From assembly GCF_024124545.1 (NCBI RefSeq), contig NZ_JAMXSF010000002.1:62001-126000 (forward strand): DNA of 64,000 nucleotides, written 5' to 3'. Shown here in pieces: positions 51,645 to 60,336 of the stretch. This DNA is from Pseudoalteromonas sp. XMcav2-N. GTDB taxonomy: Bacteria; Pseudomonadota; Gammaproteobacteria; Enterobacterales; Alteromonadaceae. The position numbers and the translations under genes were made by a program. How positions within the stretch are numbered: position 1 is the first letter of the stretch; every line of letters starts with the position of its first letter. Below the pieces are notes generated by a model. It had not been told where the DNA came from. It worked only from the letters and a program-made list of their open reading frames with translations, and searched no databases.

Positions 51645-53240
51645 CTATGCCTGGGAAGCGATGGGCTCCACATCTGTGGGTGCCACCTGTTTCTCGCCTG
51701 CATAAACCCGTTTCATAGCCCCAACACAGATTGCAGACAATAACAGTAAGATAGCATCTACCAGTAAAACGTCGCGTAACACACTCCCTTCAAGCTGGCT
51801 GGAAACACCATACATCAAGGTCCAGTCTGCAACTGCGACCAGAGCAAACAATGCAGCACATATACCGAGTAGCCCTTTACAGAACAACTTTTGATTGGCA
51901 AACAGTTGAGCAATGACGATGCTGGCGATCCACACGGCGTAAAAGCTGCGTTCAATCAAGTCCGCCCTACCAAGCTGCTCTACAGGTAGTACTCTCGCCA
52001 AAACAAAGCCTACTGCCGTTGCCAAAACAACCCCGATAAAACCCCCAGAGGTTAGACGTCTGACAAAGTTCAGACTACGTGCACTTTGCTTACGTTGCTT
52101 GGCACGCTTGTCGATCCACATTAAATTGCCGGTGATAATCAAATACGCTGTTGCCAGGCCAAACAAGAAAAAGGCCATACGCATGCCATAGCCGGCAAAA
52201 TCACCAAAATGCAAACTCGCAATGGTTGATAAGCCACCACGTACTGCATTGTCGTAATTGTCCATCGTCAGGTAAATTTGCTCCTGACTACTCATCAGAT
52301 AACGCACTTCGCGCCAAAGAGAAAAGTCGTCATTGCTGGTTGCCGCAAATACCAGAATGGCACTCTCGTCACCATAGTGCTCTATGCTAATACGCTCTAA
52401 TGTCACATCGCCCATGGTCGCCATCGCACGCCGGTACATCTCGTCTAAGCCCGTCATGGCCATGCGCTTATCTACCTCTTCCAGGTGAGGCTGGTCGAAT
52501 CCAGCGGCATCAAGTAAAGCGTCCTGGTTGCCCTGATACAAAATCACGGCATAAGAGATCTGATAAATAATCACCAGGTTGAATACCAAACCAGTAAATG
52601 CGTACATAATATGCATCGGCAAACCCATAGTGCCAATGAGGTTGTGTGCATCCAGCCACTTGTCTTTTTTGCCGTCTTTACGGTATTGAAAGAACTTGCT
52701 AAACAACTTACGCCAATGGATCACAATGCCGCTGAGTATCGCGACAAAGAAAAACAAGGTCACTAAGCCCACAAAGTACAAACCCGGGCGGTCCAGCCCC
52801 AGGTTGTAATGAAGCAAATAGACGAACTCGGCATAGTTATATTCATGACTGTCCCCGACCAGCTCTCCCGTGGTTGCGTCAAACAACAACGTGTGATGTT
52901 CATGATCTTCGCCGGTCACAGGATCCGGCTGTGCTAACTCGCTTTCAAAGCCAATTTCGATATAAGGATTGTGTTCGTCAGGGGGAAAGATGAAAAAGCC
53001 GCCATGCATTTCCACCTGGTATTGCTCTTCGATGGTTGCCAACGCTTTGTCGAACGCTGGCGTGCCTGTTGCTGCCTTGGCATCGATCAACAAGGGGGTG
53101 CGTTCCCAACTGGTGATATTGGCCTTGAACAACGAGATTGCGCCTGCAAAAAAGATCACAAACAGGACAGTAGAGATGATCAGCCCAACCCAGGCATGTG
53201 CATTCGTGAGTGATTTTAACGTCTGATTATTCATCGTCAT
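51645..53240 (-). CDS. PepSY-associated transmembrane protein, probable iron-siderophore reductase
   Basis: 531 aa with AAGG 6 bases before the ATG. Hydrophobic segment ~14-35, periplasmic PepSY-type domain (~40-170), then further membrane helices at ~185-210, 235-260, 380-405, 425-445, 460-480 and 495-515, with paired His in the helices (VYLLHYNLGL, IVIHWRKLF, LPMHIMYAFTG) as expected for haem-coordinating reductases. Relatives such as PiuB and FpvG reduce or release iron from siderophores in the periplasm. Last gene of a three-gene operon behind a Fur site. Confidence 0.85.
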   Translation of the reverse strand: MTMNNQTLKSLTNAHAWVGLIISTVLFVIFFAGAISLFKANITSWERTPLLIDAKAATGTPAFDKALATIEEQYQVEMHGGFFIFPPDEHNPYIEIGFESELAQPDPVTGEDHEHHTLLFDATTGELVGDSHEYNYAEFVYLLHYNLGLDRPGLYFVGLVTLFFFVAILSGIVIHWRKLFSKFFQYRKDGKKDKWLDAHNLIGTMGLPMHIMYAFTGLVFNLVIIYQISYAVILYQGNQDALLDAAGFDQPHLEEVDKRMAMTGLDEMYRRAMATMGDVTLERISIEHYGDESAILVFAATSNDDFSLWREVRYLMSSQEQIYLTMDNYDNAVRGGLSTIASLHFGDFAGYGMRMAFFLFGLATAYLIITGNLMWIDKRAKQRKQSARSLNFVRRLTSGGFIGVVLATAVGFVLARVLPVEQLGRADLIERSFYAVWIASIVIAQLFANQKLFCKGLLGICAALFALVAVADWTLMYGVSSQLEGSVLRDVLLVDAILLLLSAICVGAMKRVYAGEKQVAPTDVEPIASQA

Positions 53241-53243
53241 TGC

Positions 53244-53498
53244 CTACCTTAGCATCATCAGAGTTGTATTAAGTATGACGGAGGGCACAAACATAAGCAT
53301 AAGCGCCTTAAAAGATTTCCACGCTGATGGATAAGCATATGCCCATACGATGCAGCCCGCCCAAATGGGAAATGCCAGGATCAAACCAATCAGCAGCCTG
53401 GTTCCTTCAGCAAAAGGAAGCAACAAGTTTAAGTTCAGTACCAAAGAGACTGACAAAAATAAACCGATGAACAAACCAATTAATGTTCTAGGCCACAT
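53244..53498 (-). CDS. Small membrane protein of a PepSY operon (DUF3649-like)
   Basis: 84 aa, three hydrophobic segments (~8-25, 32-54, 62-80), with PFAEGTRLLIGLILAFPIWAG typical of the DUF3649 small proteins found next to PepSY iron reductases. Its start overlaps the end of the DUF3325-like gene by 11 bases and it stops 3 bases before the PepSY start, so translation is coupled. Probably an assembly or accessory subunit. Confidence 0.75.
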   Translation of the reverse strand: MWPRTLIGLFIGLFLSVSLVLNLNLLLPFAEGTRLLIGLILAFPIWAGCIVWAYAYPSAWKSFKALMLMFVPSVILNTTLMMLR

Positions 53499-53808
53499 AA
53501 CTTGCCCCTCCGAAAAGTAAACTCACCAGGCACAACGCCGCGGTTATTGAGAAGGTGCGTACTTTCGAATAACCCGAGCTGATGGTAACCGTAAACAAAC
53601 TCAGCATAAACACCACCAAAGCCGCCAGCATTGACGATACCCAGGGGTAATCAAAACTGAATGTTACGATCCCGAGAATAAACAAAGAGAGCGCGCTAAA
53701 CCCAGCCAACGGCTTGGGCCATGCTCTGGAAATGAGGGTTTGCCGTTCACTGCCGAGATATAAACTCAGTGCAGACAGCCATAGAGGAATAATTGCAATA
53801 AAACTCAT
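53488..53808 (-). CDS. Small membrane protein of a PepSY operon (DUF3325-like)
   Basis: About 106 aa from the ATG at 53808, four hydrophobic segments, start MSFIAIIPLWLSALSLYLGSERQ typical of DUF3325. No Shine-Dalgarno is visible and the start lies only 7 bases from the Fur site, so the leader is very short; an earlier in-frame ATG would lie inside the operator. First gene of the DUF3325-DUF3649-PepSY iron operon. Confidence 0.75.
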   Translation of the reverse strand: MSFIAIIPLWLSALSLYLGSERQTLISRAWPKPLAGFSALSLFILGIVTFSFDYPWVSSMLAALVVFMLSLFTVTISSGYSKVRTFSITAALCLVSLLFGGASYVA

Positions 53809-53814
53809 ATTTAT

Positions 53815-53833
53815 ACTAATCGTTATCATTTGC
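53815..53833 (-). promoter_or_regulatory. Fur box upstream of the PepSY operon
   Basis: Minus-strand GCAAATGATAACGATTAGT matches the 19-bp Fur consensus GATAATGATAATCATTATC at 13 positions, including the central ATGATAA and ATTA. It lies directly before the first gene of an iron-related operon. The rest of 53834-54110 holds nothing recognisable. Confidence 0.75.
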
Positions 53834-54110
53834 AATTATGGTACGGTTTTACACCCAGACATTCAACTACAAAGCACAAAATATAGTCGCTGATGCGCTG
53901 CGTATTGCGCTGCAGACCATTTGTTATGAGTGCCTCAACGCCCGATTTACAGGTTCATTAAAGTTTTGTTTCTTTAAACAATTTACCCTTGCAACCCCAA
54001 AAACATTGGGATTAGATAAGCAATAGCATTATCAACTCTTCAGCTTGTGGTTCAGGATGTCGAGGTGTCAACAAGGCCTGAGCGACAGACCCAGACAATA
54101 GTGAGGGAAT

Positions 54111-54554
54111 ATGGAGATAGAACTAAGACAAGCCAGCAATGCCGACAAGCCTTATCTGTTACAGCTTCGCCTGCAAACCATGGTAGAGCACCTTGAGCAG
54201 GCAGGCGTTTTCCTCTGCGAAGAAGCACACCTGTGTCGGCTGGAAGAAGACTATGCCTGCTCACACTTGCTGATCATTAATAAGGTGGTAGTAGGAACAC
54301 TCAAGTTTAGGCTGATAAATAATCAGATGGACATTATGCAGCTTCAAATTGCGCCTGAATTCCAGAAACAAGGGCTTGGCCGCTGCACGCTCAAACACTT
54401 ATTCGAGCAATACCCCAATACCCCCTTTATCCTGACAGTGCTCAAACACAATCCGGCGCGTCGTTTGTACCTTTCATTGGGTTTTGAGACCTATGATGAA
54501 GACGAGTATGAATACCTGATGCGCAGACCTGCACACAAAACATTTATGGCTTAG
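54111..54554 (+). CDS. GNAT-family N-acetyltransferase
   Basis: 147 aa with AGGGA before the ATG. Opens IELRQASNADKPYLLQLRLQTM; the acetyl-CoA motif is IAPEFQKQGLGRCTLKHLFEQ, followed by VLKHNPARRLYLSLGFETYDED. Substrate unknown. Its last 11 bases overlap the end of the convergent gene at 54544-55353. Confidence 0.85.
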   Translation: MEIELRQASNADKPYLLQLRLQTMVEHLEQAGVFLCEEAHLCRLEEDYACSHLLIINKVVVGTLKFRLINNQMDIMQLQIAPEFQKQGLGRCTLKHLFEQYPNTPFILTVLKHNPARRLYLSLGFETYDEDEYEYLMRRPAHKTFMA

Positions 54555-55353
54555 CTTGCGCTGAGCCGGATAACAAACGCTGAAAATGCAGGTCAATTAG
54601 TTCATCGATGGCAGCCCGATTACGTTCGATGGCCAGATTGAACTGCTGTAACCGTTTCTCGCTAAACAAGCCCGGCCGGATCATGTAATGTGCGGGGTTT
54701 TTATGTACAGTTAAACGACTTGCCCTGACGTGTGCTTTATAGGGTTCCCGGTTGATCAGGTAAATGCCGGTGAACAAATCTTCCACCGCGTAATCAACAC
54801 GCTTTCGCACCAGCAAATTAAAGCGCTCTGTCGCTAAATTGATATCGACCACACAATCAGGACACTGCTGAGCAACGCGGGAAAATGCTTCGCCATAGAC
54901 ACTGCCACGATTCACAGCCACAAGCGATTTGGTCAAAAAGTGCAGGGTTGGTGCAAATGCATGTTGCGGGCTCAGGGGGTTATCCGCGTGGCGAAACAAT
55001 TGCATGACTTCATCCCGGTACGGCACGCTGAATTCAGAGAATTTGCGTCGTTCCTGCGTGAAGCTGGCTGCAAAAATCACATCGACTTTGCCTTTTTTAA
55101 ACTCTTCAAAAGCCCGGCTTGAAGAGGGAAAGGACACATAGCGCCAACATAAATTGGCATGTTTCAGAACCAGCTCCAGGATCTCTATATCCAGGCCCCG
55201 ATACTGCTCGCCCACTCGATAAGAGTATGGCGGCCAGTTGTCACTGGCACTGACAGTGACCGTTTGATCGCAGGATTGTGCAAGGGCTAAATATGGCGCC
55301 AGGCACACTACACTGATCAGCAAAAAGCTCATACAATAACGAAAAAAGCGCAT
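54544..55353 (-). CDS. Periplasmic solute-binding protein, SBP_bac_3 type
   Basis: About 269 aa from the ATG at 55353. A signal peptide ends near LALAQS. The class 3 binding fold is visible: VTVSASDNWPPYSYRVGEQYRGLDIEILELVLK, then KGKVDVIFAASFTQERRKFSEFSVPY and SVYGEAFSRVA. These bind amino acids or similar polar ligands. No permease or ATPase gene is near, so it may be a sensor or scavenging protein rather than part of a transporter. It lies downstream of the NRPS operon on the same strand after 108 bases. Confidence 0.82.
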   Translation of the reverse strand: MRFFRYCMSFLLISVVCLAPYLALAQSCDQTVTVSASDNWPPYSYRVGEQYRGLDIEILELVLKHANLCWRYVSFPSSSRAFEEFKKGKVDVIFAASFTQERRKFSEFSVPYRDEVMQLFRHADNPLSPQHAFAPTLHFLTKSLVAVNRGSVYGEAFSRVAQQCPDCVVDINLATERFNLLVRKRVDYAVEDLFTGIYLINREPYKAHVRASRLTVHKNPAHYMIRPGLFSEKRLQQFNLAIERNRAAIDELIDLHFQRLLSGSAQAKP

Positions 55354-55461
55354 AGTTCCCCTCACACAACACTTACCAGCTTAGACCATAACACGCTCTT
55401 TAACCGAAGACTCTAATTTTACGCAACAAATCAAAGCGTTCAGCTCTGGCAAATAAGGGGG

Positions 55462-58400
55462 TTATCCAAAACTCAACTGCTTAAAAGCCTTGACCAGATG
55501 CGCTGATAGCACGTCAAGCCAACGCTGACTTACAATACCAGCATCACTTTTCAATTCTACTGTCAAACCGCCCTCTTGCTCACGCACAAAGCGGATCTGC
55601 AACCAGTGATAGAGTTGCCCAAAGGAAAAAACCTCTGCGTCGGTGAGCCAGTCGGTTGCACTCAAACCCAGCCTTGGCTGAGCAAATAATTGCTGCTCTG
55701 GCAGTTCAATATGATCGGCAAAAGCCACCGATATTCTTGGCGCCTGAGATTGAACAAGCACTTTAAAAGACGCGTCCTTGCTGAATAAACTCAGCCAGCC
55801 ATAACTGTGCCCGCCAACCGGAAGTGCAAGTAAGTCCGTGCAGGTCGTTTCGAATTGCGCTTTAACAGACTCACAACTATGCAGCAACAAAGGAGCGCTT
55901 TGAGCAAACCAGCCCACGGCCTGTCCTGCTTCGACGGTTATGCCGCACTCTGGATCTTTTAAAGGTTGCCTGCCGTTGTTTTCAAGCGCCACCACCATAG
56001 ACTTTTCTGCTGTGCACCTCAGGTAACTGTGAGCCAATGCCGCAAAAAGAATGCTCTGCAAAGACTGACCTTGCTGAGCAAGCCATGACGTCAGGGCCTC
56101 TACCTGCTCCGGTTCCGCCAGTACAGCCTGATTGCGGATAGATTGCAGCCTGTCCAACTGCCTGAGTTTACGTTCTGCTTTCTGACAAAAAGCGCCCCTG
56201 TCGCTGAGCGCCCGTCGCCAGTAAACGAGATCCCCGTCAAACCGGCCAGCCATTACTGCACGATGCCATTGCTGCTGCCAATGCAGCAACGCCCAGTCTC
56301 GCTGCCTGTCAAATTGTCGCGGCGCATGCAGCAGATTGTGAAGATCGTCGCTGAGCACCTGAAGACTAATATCGTCCACTAACAGGTGGCTTAGCCCCAC
56401 AGCCACAATATGACCGTAGCGACTGCGATAGCTGGCAATGGTGACCAACTGTTCCTGTAATGAAGACTCCGAGAGGCAGGACTTAAATGCATCGCAGGCC
56501 TGTCGTTTAAAGTCATCAAAACTGGCTACGTCAAGCTCATCCGTCAGGTGTAAAGCCCCTTTACTGATAGATTGTGTCATCTCTTTCACATTAAAGCGCA
56601 ACCTCAGTGTGGGGTATTTACGCAGTATAATCCGCGCAACCTGGTGCACTTTTTCGCTGCTGATCTGCTGTCGGGTAAACAATACAGAGCACACTTGCCA
56701 GCGGGCTATCTGCTCTACATGGATCATGGCCAGTTTATTCGGCAAAGCGTAATTGAGCAGCTCAGGTGAGAAAAGCAGCCTGCTGGTATGTTCATTGTTT
56801 CCCAACTGAGTCAGTGGCGTGTCATTCAGTAATTGAGACAAAGACAAGCTCCAGCCATGCTGTTTAGCACGTAGCTGCAGTGCCAACGCTTTGAGTGAGT
56901 CGCCTCCCTGTTCCTTATACCCTTTAGACATGGCGAGCCTGGCAAGTGGTATACTCAAACTGTGTGCAATAAGCTCGTAAACAGAGGCCATCCTGGAAGA
57001 TTTTACAAACCGCTGCTGCGCGGTCCGCTGTAATGCCTGCTTATCAATTTTACCAATCGTCGTGGTTGGCAGCTGAGCGTAATAGTAGAACTGTGCAGGC
57101 AACATGTAGTCAGACAAAGAGTGGCTCAATGTCTTGCGTAGCTTAGGCGTGTGTGTGTCATGCAGCGCTCCGGCAACAAAGGCTATCAATTCACTACCAA
57201 TAGCCAGCACCGCTGAACTCTGTACACCGGGATATTGATCCAATACCGCTTCGATACCTTCAAGCTCTATCCGGTGTCCCAGTAAGTTAACTTGATTGTC
57301 TTGGCGACCCAGATAAGTGATAAGCCCTTGTTCGTCCCGCTTGACCAAATCGCCACTTCGATAGAAGCGCTGCGTACAGCCTAACCGCTGCATCGTTATA
57401 AACTTATCGGCCGTTTTTTGTGGCTCAGCCAGGTACTCTAACGCCAGGCCTTCACCCCCAATCAGTAACTCCCCTTCTTTGGATGGCCGGTTCTGAGCAT
57501 CAACGATCAGTAAGATACTGCCTGCCGACGGACGACCAATGGGCACTCTTTGCCGTTGCAGATCCTGCCGTGTAACACGATGCAAACATGATGTCACCGT
57601 GGCTTCGGACGGACCATATTCGTTATAAAGCGCGACTCGCCCGAACAAGTTTAGCCGCTCCCAGTGACGCACTATATTGTGGCTGAACTCCTCACCACCA
57701 AGAATCGCCGTGCTAAGCGTCATGTCCGAAAGCCAGCCTTGAGCACGCGGATCCGCCAGAAAGGTTGCCAGCAGGCTAGGTGGTACATCAATATGGGTGA
57801 TTTTGTACGAGATACACACAGCCGCAAACTCTGCCGGGTCAAGGACTGTACGCTGTGTAAAGTATACACAGGCACCGGCTGAGAGAAACATCAGCAGCTG
57901 CTGCAAATAAGCATCGGTCGAACTGGATAAAATACACAACGCACGATTATCCGGTGTAAGCTGATACTGCTGCCGTGCGGCCTGGATCTGCTGAGCCAGG
58001 CTGTGCCGCGAAATGCTGATGCCTTTTGGTTGACCTGTGCTGCCGGAAGTGTACACATGATATGCAACACGCCGTTTTTCGTTATCGATATTGTCTGCAG
58101 AGGGTGTATGCACATAGTGCGCAGCAGGTGATTGATTGCAAGGCAAGGCAATTTTGCAGCCAGCAACACCCAATTGAGGGTCATTCTGGCTGTAAAGCAC
58201 TACCCGCACCTGACTACGTGCCAGCATATGCTGCTTGCGAGCTTCCGGGAAACGGGTATCCAGGCATACAAAAGGGCATCCCATCAGCAACGCACTCAAA
58301 ATACCTGCCGCACTTAGTCGCGGATCATCTCCACAGATGGCGACACACTCATTCGGCTGAACTTCAAATGCCTTGAGCTGAGCAAGGCAGCAGGCAACCC

Positions 58401-58512
58401 GTTCTCGCAACTCACCATAGGTCAATGTCCAGTCATCGCCAACTAAAGCCCGTGCTTGAGTCGGTTGTTCGAGGATCTGGGCGACCATATCAGCCACTGT
58501 GACAGGCTTCAT
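55462..58512 (-). CDS. Single-module NRPS protein, A-PCP-C
   Basis: 1016 aa. Adenylation domain ~1-500: A3 YTSGSTGQPKG, A5 YNEYGPSEATVTS, A7 YRSGDLV, A8 GRQDNQVNLLGHRIELEGIE, A10 TTIGKIDKQAL with its Lys, and an A4 Asp (STDAYLQQL), so an alpha-amino acid is expected. Carrier domain ~515-585 with the phosphopantetheine Ser in QGGDSLKAL. Condensation-type domain ~600-1016, whose HHxxxDG motif reads SHLLVDD: the first His and the final Gly are changed but the catalytic second His is kept. There is no thioesterase. A terminal C domain suggests the loaded amino acid is passed to a separate acceptor. Starts in a 4-base overlap (ATGA) with the DUF1796 gene. Confidence 0.88.
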   Translation of the reverse strand: MKPVTVADMVAQILEQPTQARALVGDDWTLTYGELRERVACCLAQLKAFEVQPNECVAICGDDPRLSAAGILSALLMGCPFVCLDTRFPEARKQHMLARSQVRVVLYSQNDPQLGVAGCKIALPCNQSPAAHYVHTPSADNIDNEKRRVAYHVYTSGSTGQPKGISISRHSLAQQIQAARQQYQLTPDNRALCILSSSTDAYLQQLLMFLSAGACVYFTQRTVLDPAEFAAVCISYKITHIDVPPSLLATFLADPRAQGWLSDMTLSTAILGGEEFSHNIVRHWERLNLFGRVALYNEYGPSEATVTSCLHRVTRQDLQRQRVPIGRPSAGSILLIVDAQNRPSKEGELLIGGEGLALEYLAEPQKTADKFITMQRLGCTQRFYRSGDLVKRDEQGLITYLGRQDNQVNLLGHRIELEGIEAVLDQYPGVQSSAVLAIGSELIAFVAGALHDTHTPKLRKTLSHSLSDYMLPAQFYYYAQLPTTTIGKIDKQALQRTAQQRFVKSSRMASVYELIAHSLSIPLARLAMSKGYKEQGGDSLKALALQLRAKQHGWSLSLSQLLNDTPLTQLGNNEHTSRLLFSPELLNYALPNKLAMIHVEQIARWQVCSVLFTRQQISSEKVHQVARIILRKYPTLRLRFNVKEMTQSISKGALHLTDELDVASFDDFKRQACDAFKSCLSESSLQEQLVTIASYRSRYGHIVAVGLSHLLVDDISLQVLSDDLHNLLHAPRQFDRQRDWALLHWQQQWHRAVMAGRFDGDLVYWRRALSDRGAFCQKAERKLRQLDRLQSIRNQAVLAEPEQVEALTSWLAQQGQSLQSILFAALAHSYLRCTAEKSMVVALENNGRQPLKDPECGITVEAGQAVGWFAQSAPLLLHSCESVKAQFETTCTDLLALPVGGHSYGWLSLFSKDASFKVLVQSQAPRISVAFADHIELPEQQLFAQPRLGLSATDWLTDAEVFSFGQLYHWLQIRFVREQEGGLTVELKSDAGIVSQRWLDVLSAHLVKAFKQLSFG

Positions 58513-59228
58513 GCCGACTCCTTTACAACGCTGAGTCCGGAAAATCCGTTGACACCCACTAACATATCACTCCAGTGCTGGAGTTCACGCCCTTCCATCC
58601 AGGGCTCATCATTGTCAAAAGTGTACTTGCGGGTAAATGCCAATCCGGGACGGCTGTGTTCAGAAAGCTCATCGTGAAAGGTTGCCACCAGCAGGCCTAC
58701 TTTTGCGTTTGGACACACCTGCTCAAGCGTTGCTTTTAAAGCCAGTGTGTTAGCCAGGATTTCGTCGGGTGTTTCAAATTGCCAGTCGGCATGCTCTTCC
58801 ATGGCTACGCTCAGGAAGAACAACACACTGTCGAGGCTGGTAAGCTCGGTAAAAAAGCGCTCGCAGATCCCATCAAATTTCTCGCGAAAAATCGGATATT
58901 CCCGAGCCAAATCGTGGTTTTCCAGCGCAAAATCGTGGGCCGATAAATATCCAGCCGAGGGGTCGGCATACTTGCGATATTCTTTGCAGTCGGGCTCGTA
59001 GGGCGTTAAGTTTTCCAGTAACAGCACTTCTTTGCAGCGCGTTTGCAATGCTCTGTCGAGATCAGCGACAGAGCGCCCGCCGATCCAGTCGAATGGGCCA
59101 CGCCGACACCCCAAACCCAGTTGACGGGTCAGGTGCCTGGGTCGACAGTCCATGCCCAGACTGTGCACCCGACTATAATCACCGGCAATATAAGGGTTGC
59201 CTGCCTGGACTGATAAAGGGCGACTCAT
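58509..59228 (-). CDS. DUF1796 putative papain-like cysteine peptidase
   Basis: 239 aa. The family start is clear: HSLGMDCRPRHLTRQLGL, then RRGPFDWIGG, with the presumed catalytic Cys in MDC. Later His/Asp-containing segments (SAHDFALENHDLA, LVATFHDELSE) could complete a triad. DUF1796 is predicted to be a papain-fold peptidase or transferase and is scattered in cell-surface and natural-product loci; no substrate is known to me. It is linked by 4-base overlaps to the glycosyltransferase before it and the NRPS after it. Confidence 0.75.
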   Translation of the reverse strand: MSRPLSVQAGNPYIAGDYSRVHSLGMDCRPRHLTRQLGLGCRRGPFDWIGGRSVADLDRALQTRCKEVLLLENLTPYEPDCKEYRKYADPSAGYLSAHDFALENHDLAREYPIFREKFDGICERFFTELTSLDSVLFFLSVAMEEHADWQFETPDEILANTLALKATLEQVCPNAKVGLLVATFHDELSEHSRPGLAFTRKYTFDNDEPWMEGRELQHWSDMLVGVNGFSGLSVVKESA

Positions 59229-60328
59229 GCACAGGCTCCTTTACCTTGTAATTTGTTTAAACAAACGCGCCCTATTACCCGCCACCAGGTCGGTACTTCC
59301 AGTATCACACGCGCAAATGGGATAAGGCAGAGTTTGAGCTTATGGTGAGGGATAGTCCGAAACTCACTGCTCGCCTTGCTGTACAGCCAGAAGGTTTCGA
59401 CAAACCCCAGCGCCGTCCAGGCCAGCACCAAAGCAACACCAACCACCGTGCTAAACAAAAATGCGCTCAGCAAAATCAAAGGCATCAAAAGAAAGATACT
59501 GACAGAGATCATGTCGATGCGATGACGCAAGCCCAGAATGGTTTTGTCTGCCATCTGGGCACGATAAAACTCTGCCTTATGCAGTGCCACCTCAACAAAC
59601 CCCTGCGACCAGCGACGGCGTTGCTGTAGCAACGCACTAAAGGTTTGCGGGGGCTGCGTCAGTGCCTCTATTTCGGGCGCATAAAACACGGTATAACCCA
59701 GCTCCAGACCCAGCAAGCAGGTTTCTCTGTCTTCACCACTGCGCAGCCCGCTATGACGAGATAATAAATCAGCGATGATGGGTCGCTTATACAAGCACCC
59801 TGCTCCCGGCATGATAGGCACACTGCCTTCATTTTTGCTGAACTGATAGCTGGCTCGTTCCAGGGCATATTCTAACATCTGAAACTGCACCGCAGGTGTT
59901 TTGCCCGCTGTGGGGCGCATGCTGAAATAACATCCCATAGATACCGGATCTGCTGCCAGTTTGCGATGTACTTCAGGCAGATTATCCAAGCCCTGAAGCT
60001 CTGTATCAAAGTCGGTGAAGATGATGTACTTATGCGGCAAAGCTTTGATCAGGGTGTAAAGTGCCCCAATTTTTTGGCCATTTGGCGTCACCCGGCTAAG
60101 ACTAAGATGGGTCAGCTGCTCGGTACTGGCCGAAAAAGGTTGGTCGGTAGAACCATCATCAATCAGGATGATATCGAGTTCAGGGTAGCGCGCTGCCAGC
60201 GCATCAAAATATGCAAGTCGCTCGGCAAAGTGCGTTTTATCGCCTGCTTCATTGTAAAAGGGCACCAGCACCGCCGTCGTTTCGGTATGCACCCGCTGTT
60301 CAAGCCAGGTTAACTGATAGTCTTTCAT
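59225..60328 (-). CDS. Membrane family-2 glycosyltransferase, processive type
   Basis: 367 aa. TAVLVPFYNEAGDKTHFAERL and IILIDDGSTDQ are the nucleotide-sugar-binding start, FTDFDTELQ supplies the DxD-like metal site, and LLQQRRRWSQGF is the QxxRW motif of processive enzymes such as NodC or cellulose synthase. Two or three C-terminal membrane helices follow (~270-320). It should build or extend a glycan at the inner membrane. Fourth from the window edge in the operon, 8 bases after the ABC exporter gene. Confidence 0.85.
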   Translation of the reverse strand: MKDYQLTWLEQRVHTETTAVLVPFYNEAGDKTHFAERLAYFDALAARYPELDIILIDDGSTDQPFSASTEQLTHLSLSRVTPNGQKIGALYTLIKALPHKYIIFTDFDTELQGLDNLPEVHRKLAADPVSMGCYFSMRPTAGKTPAVQFQMLEYALERASYQFSKNEGSVPIMPGAGCLYKRPIIADLLSRHSGLRSGEDRETCLLGLELGYTVFYAPEIEALTQPPQTFSALLQQRRRWSQGFVEVALHKAEFYRAQMADKTILGLRHRIDMISVSIFLLMPLILLSAFLFSTVVGVALVLAWTALGFVETFWLYSKASSEFRTIPHHKLKLCLIPFARVILEVPTWWRVIGRVCLNKLQGKGACA

Positions 60329-60336
60329 AACACTCC

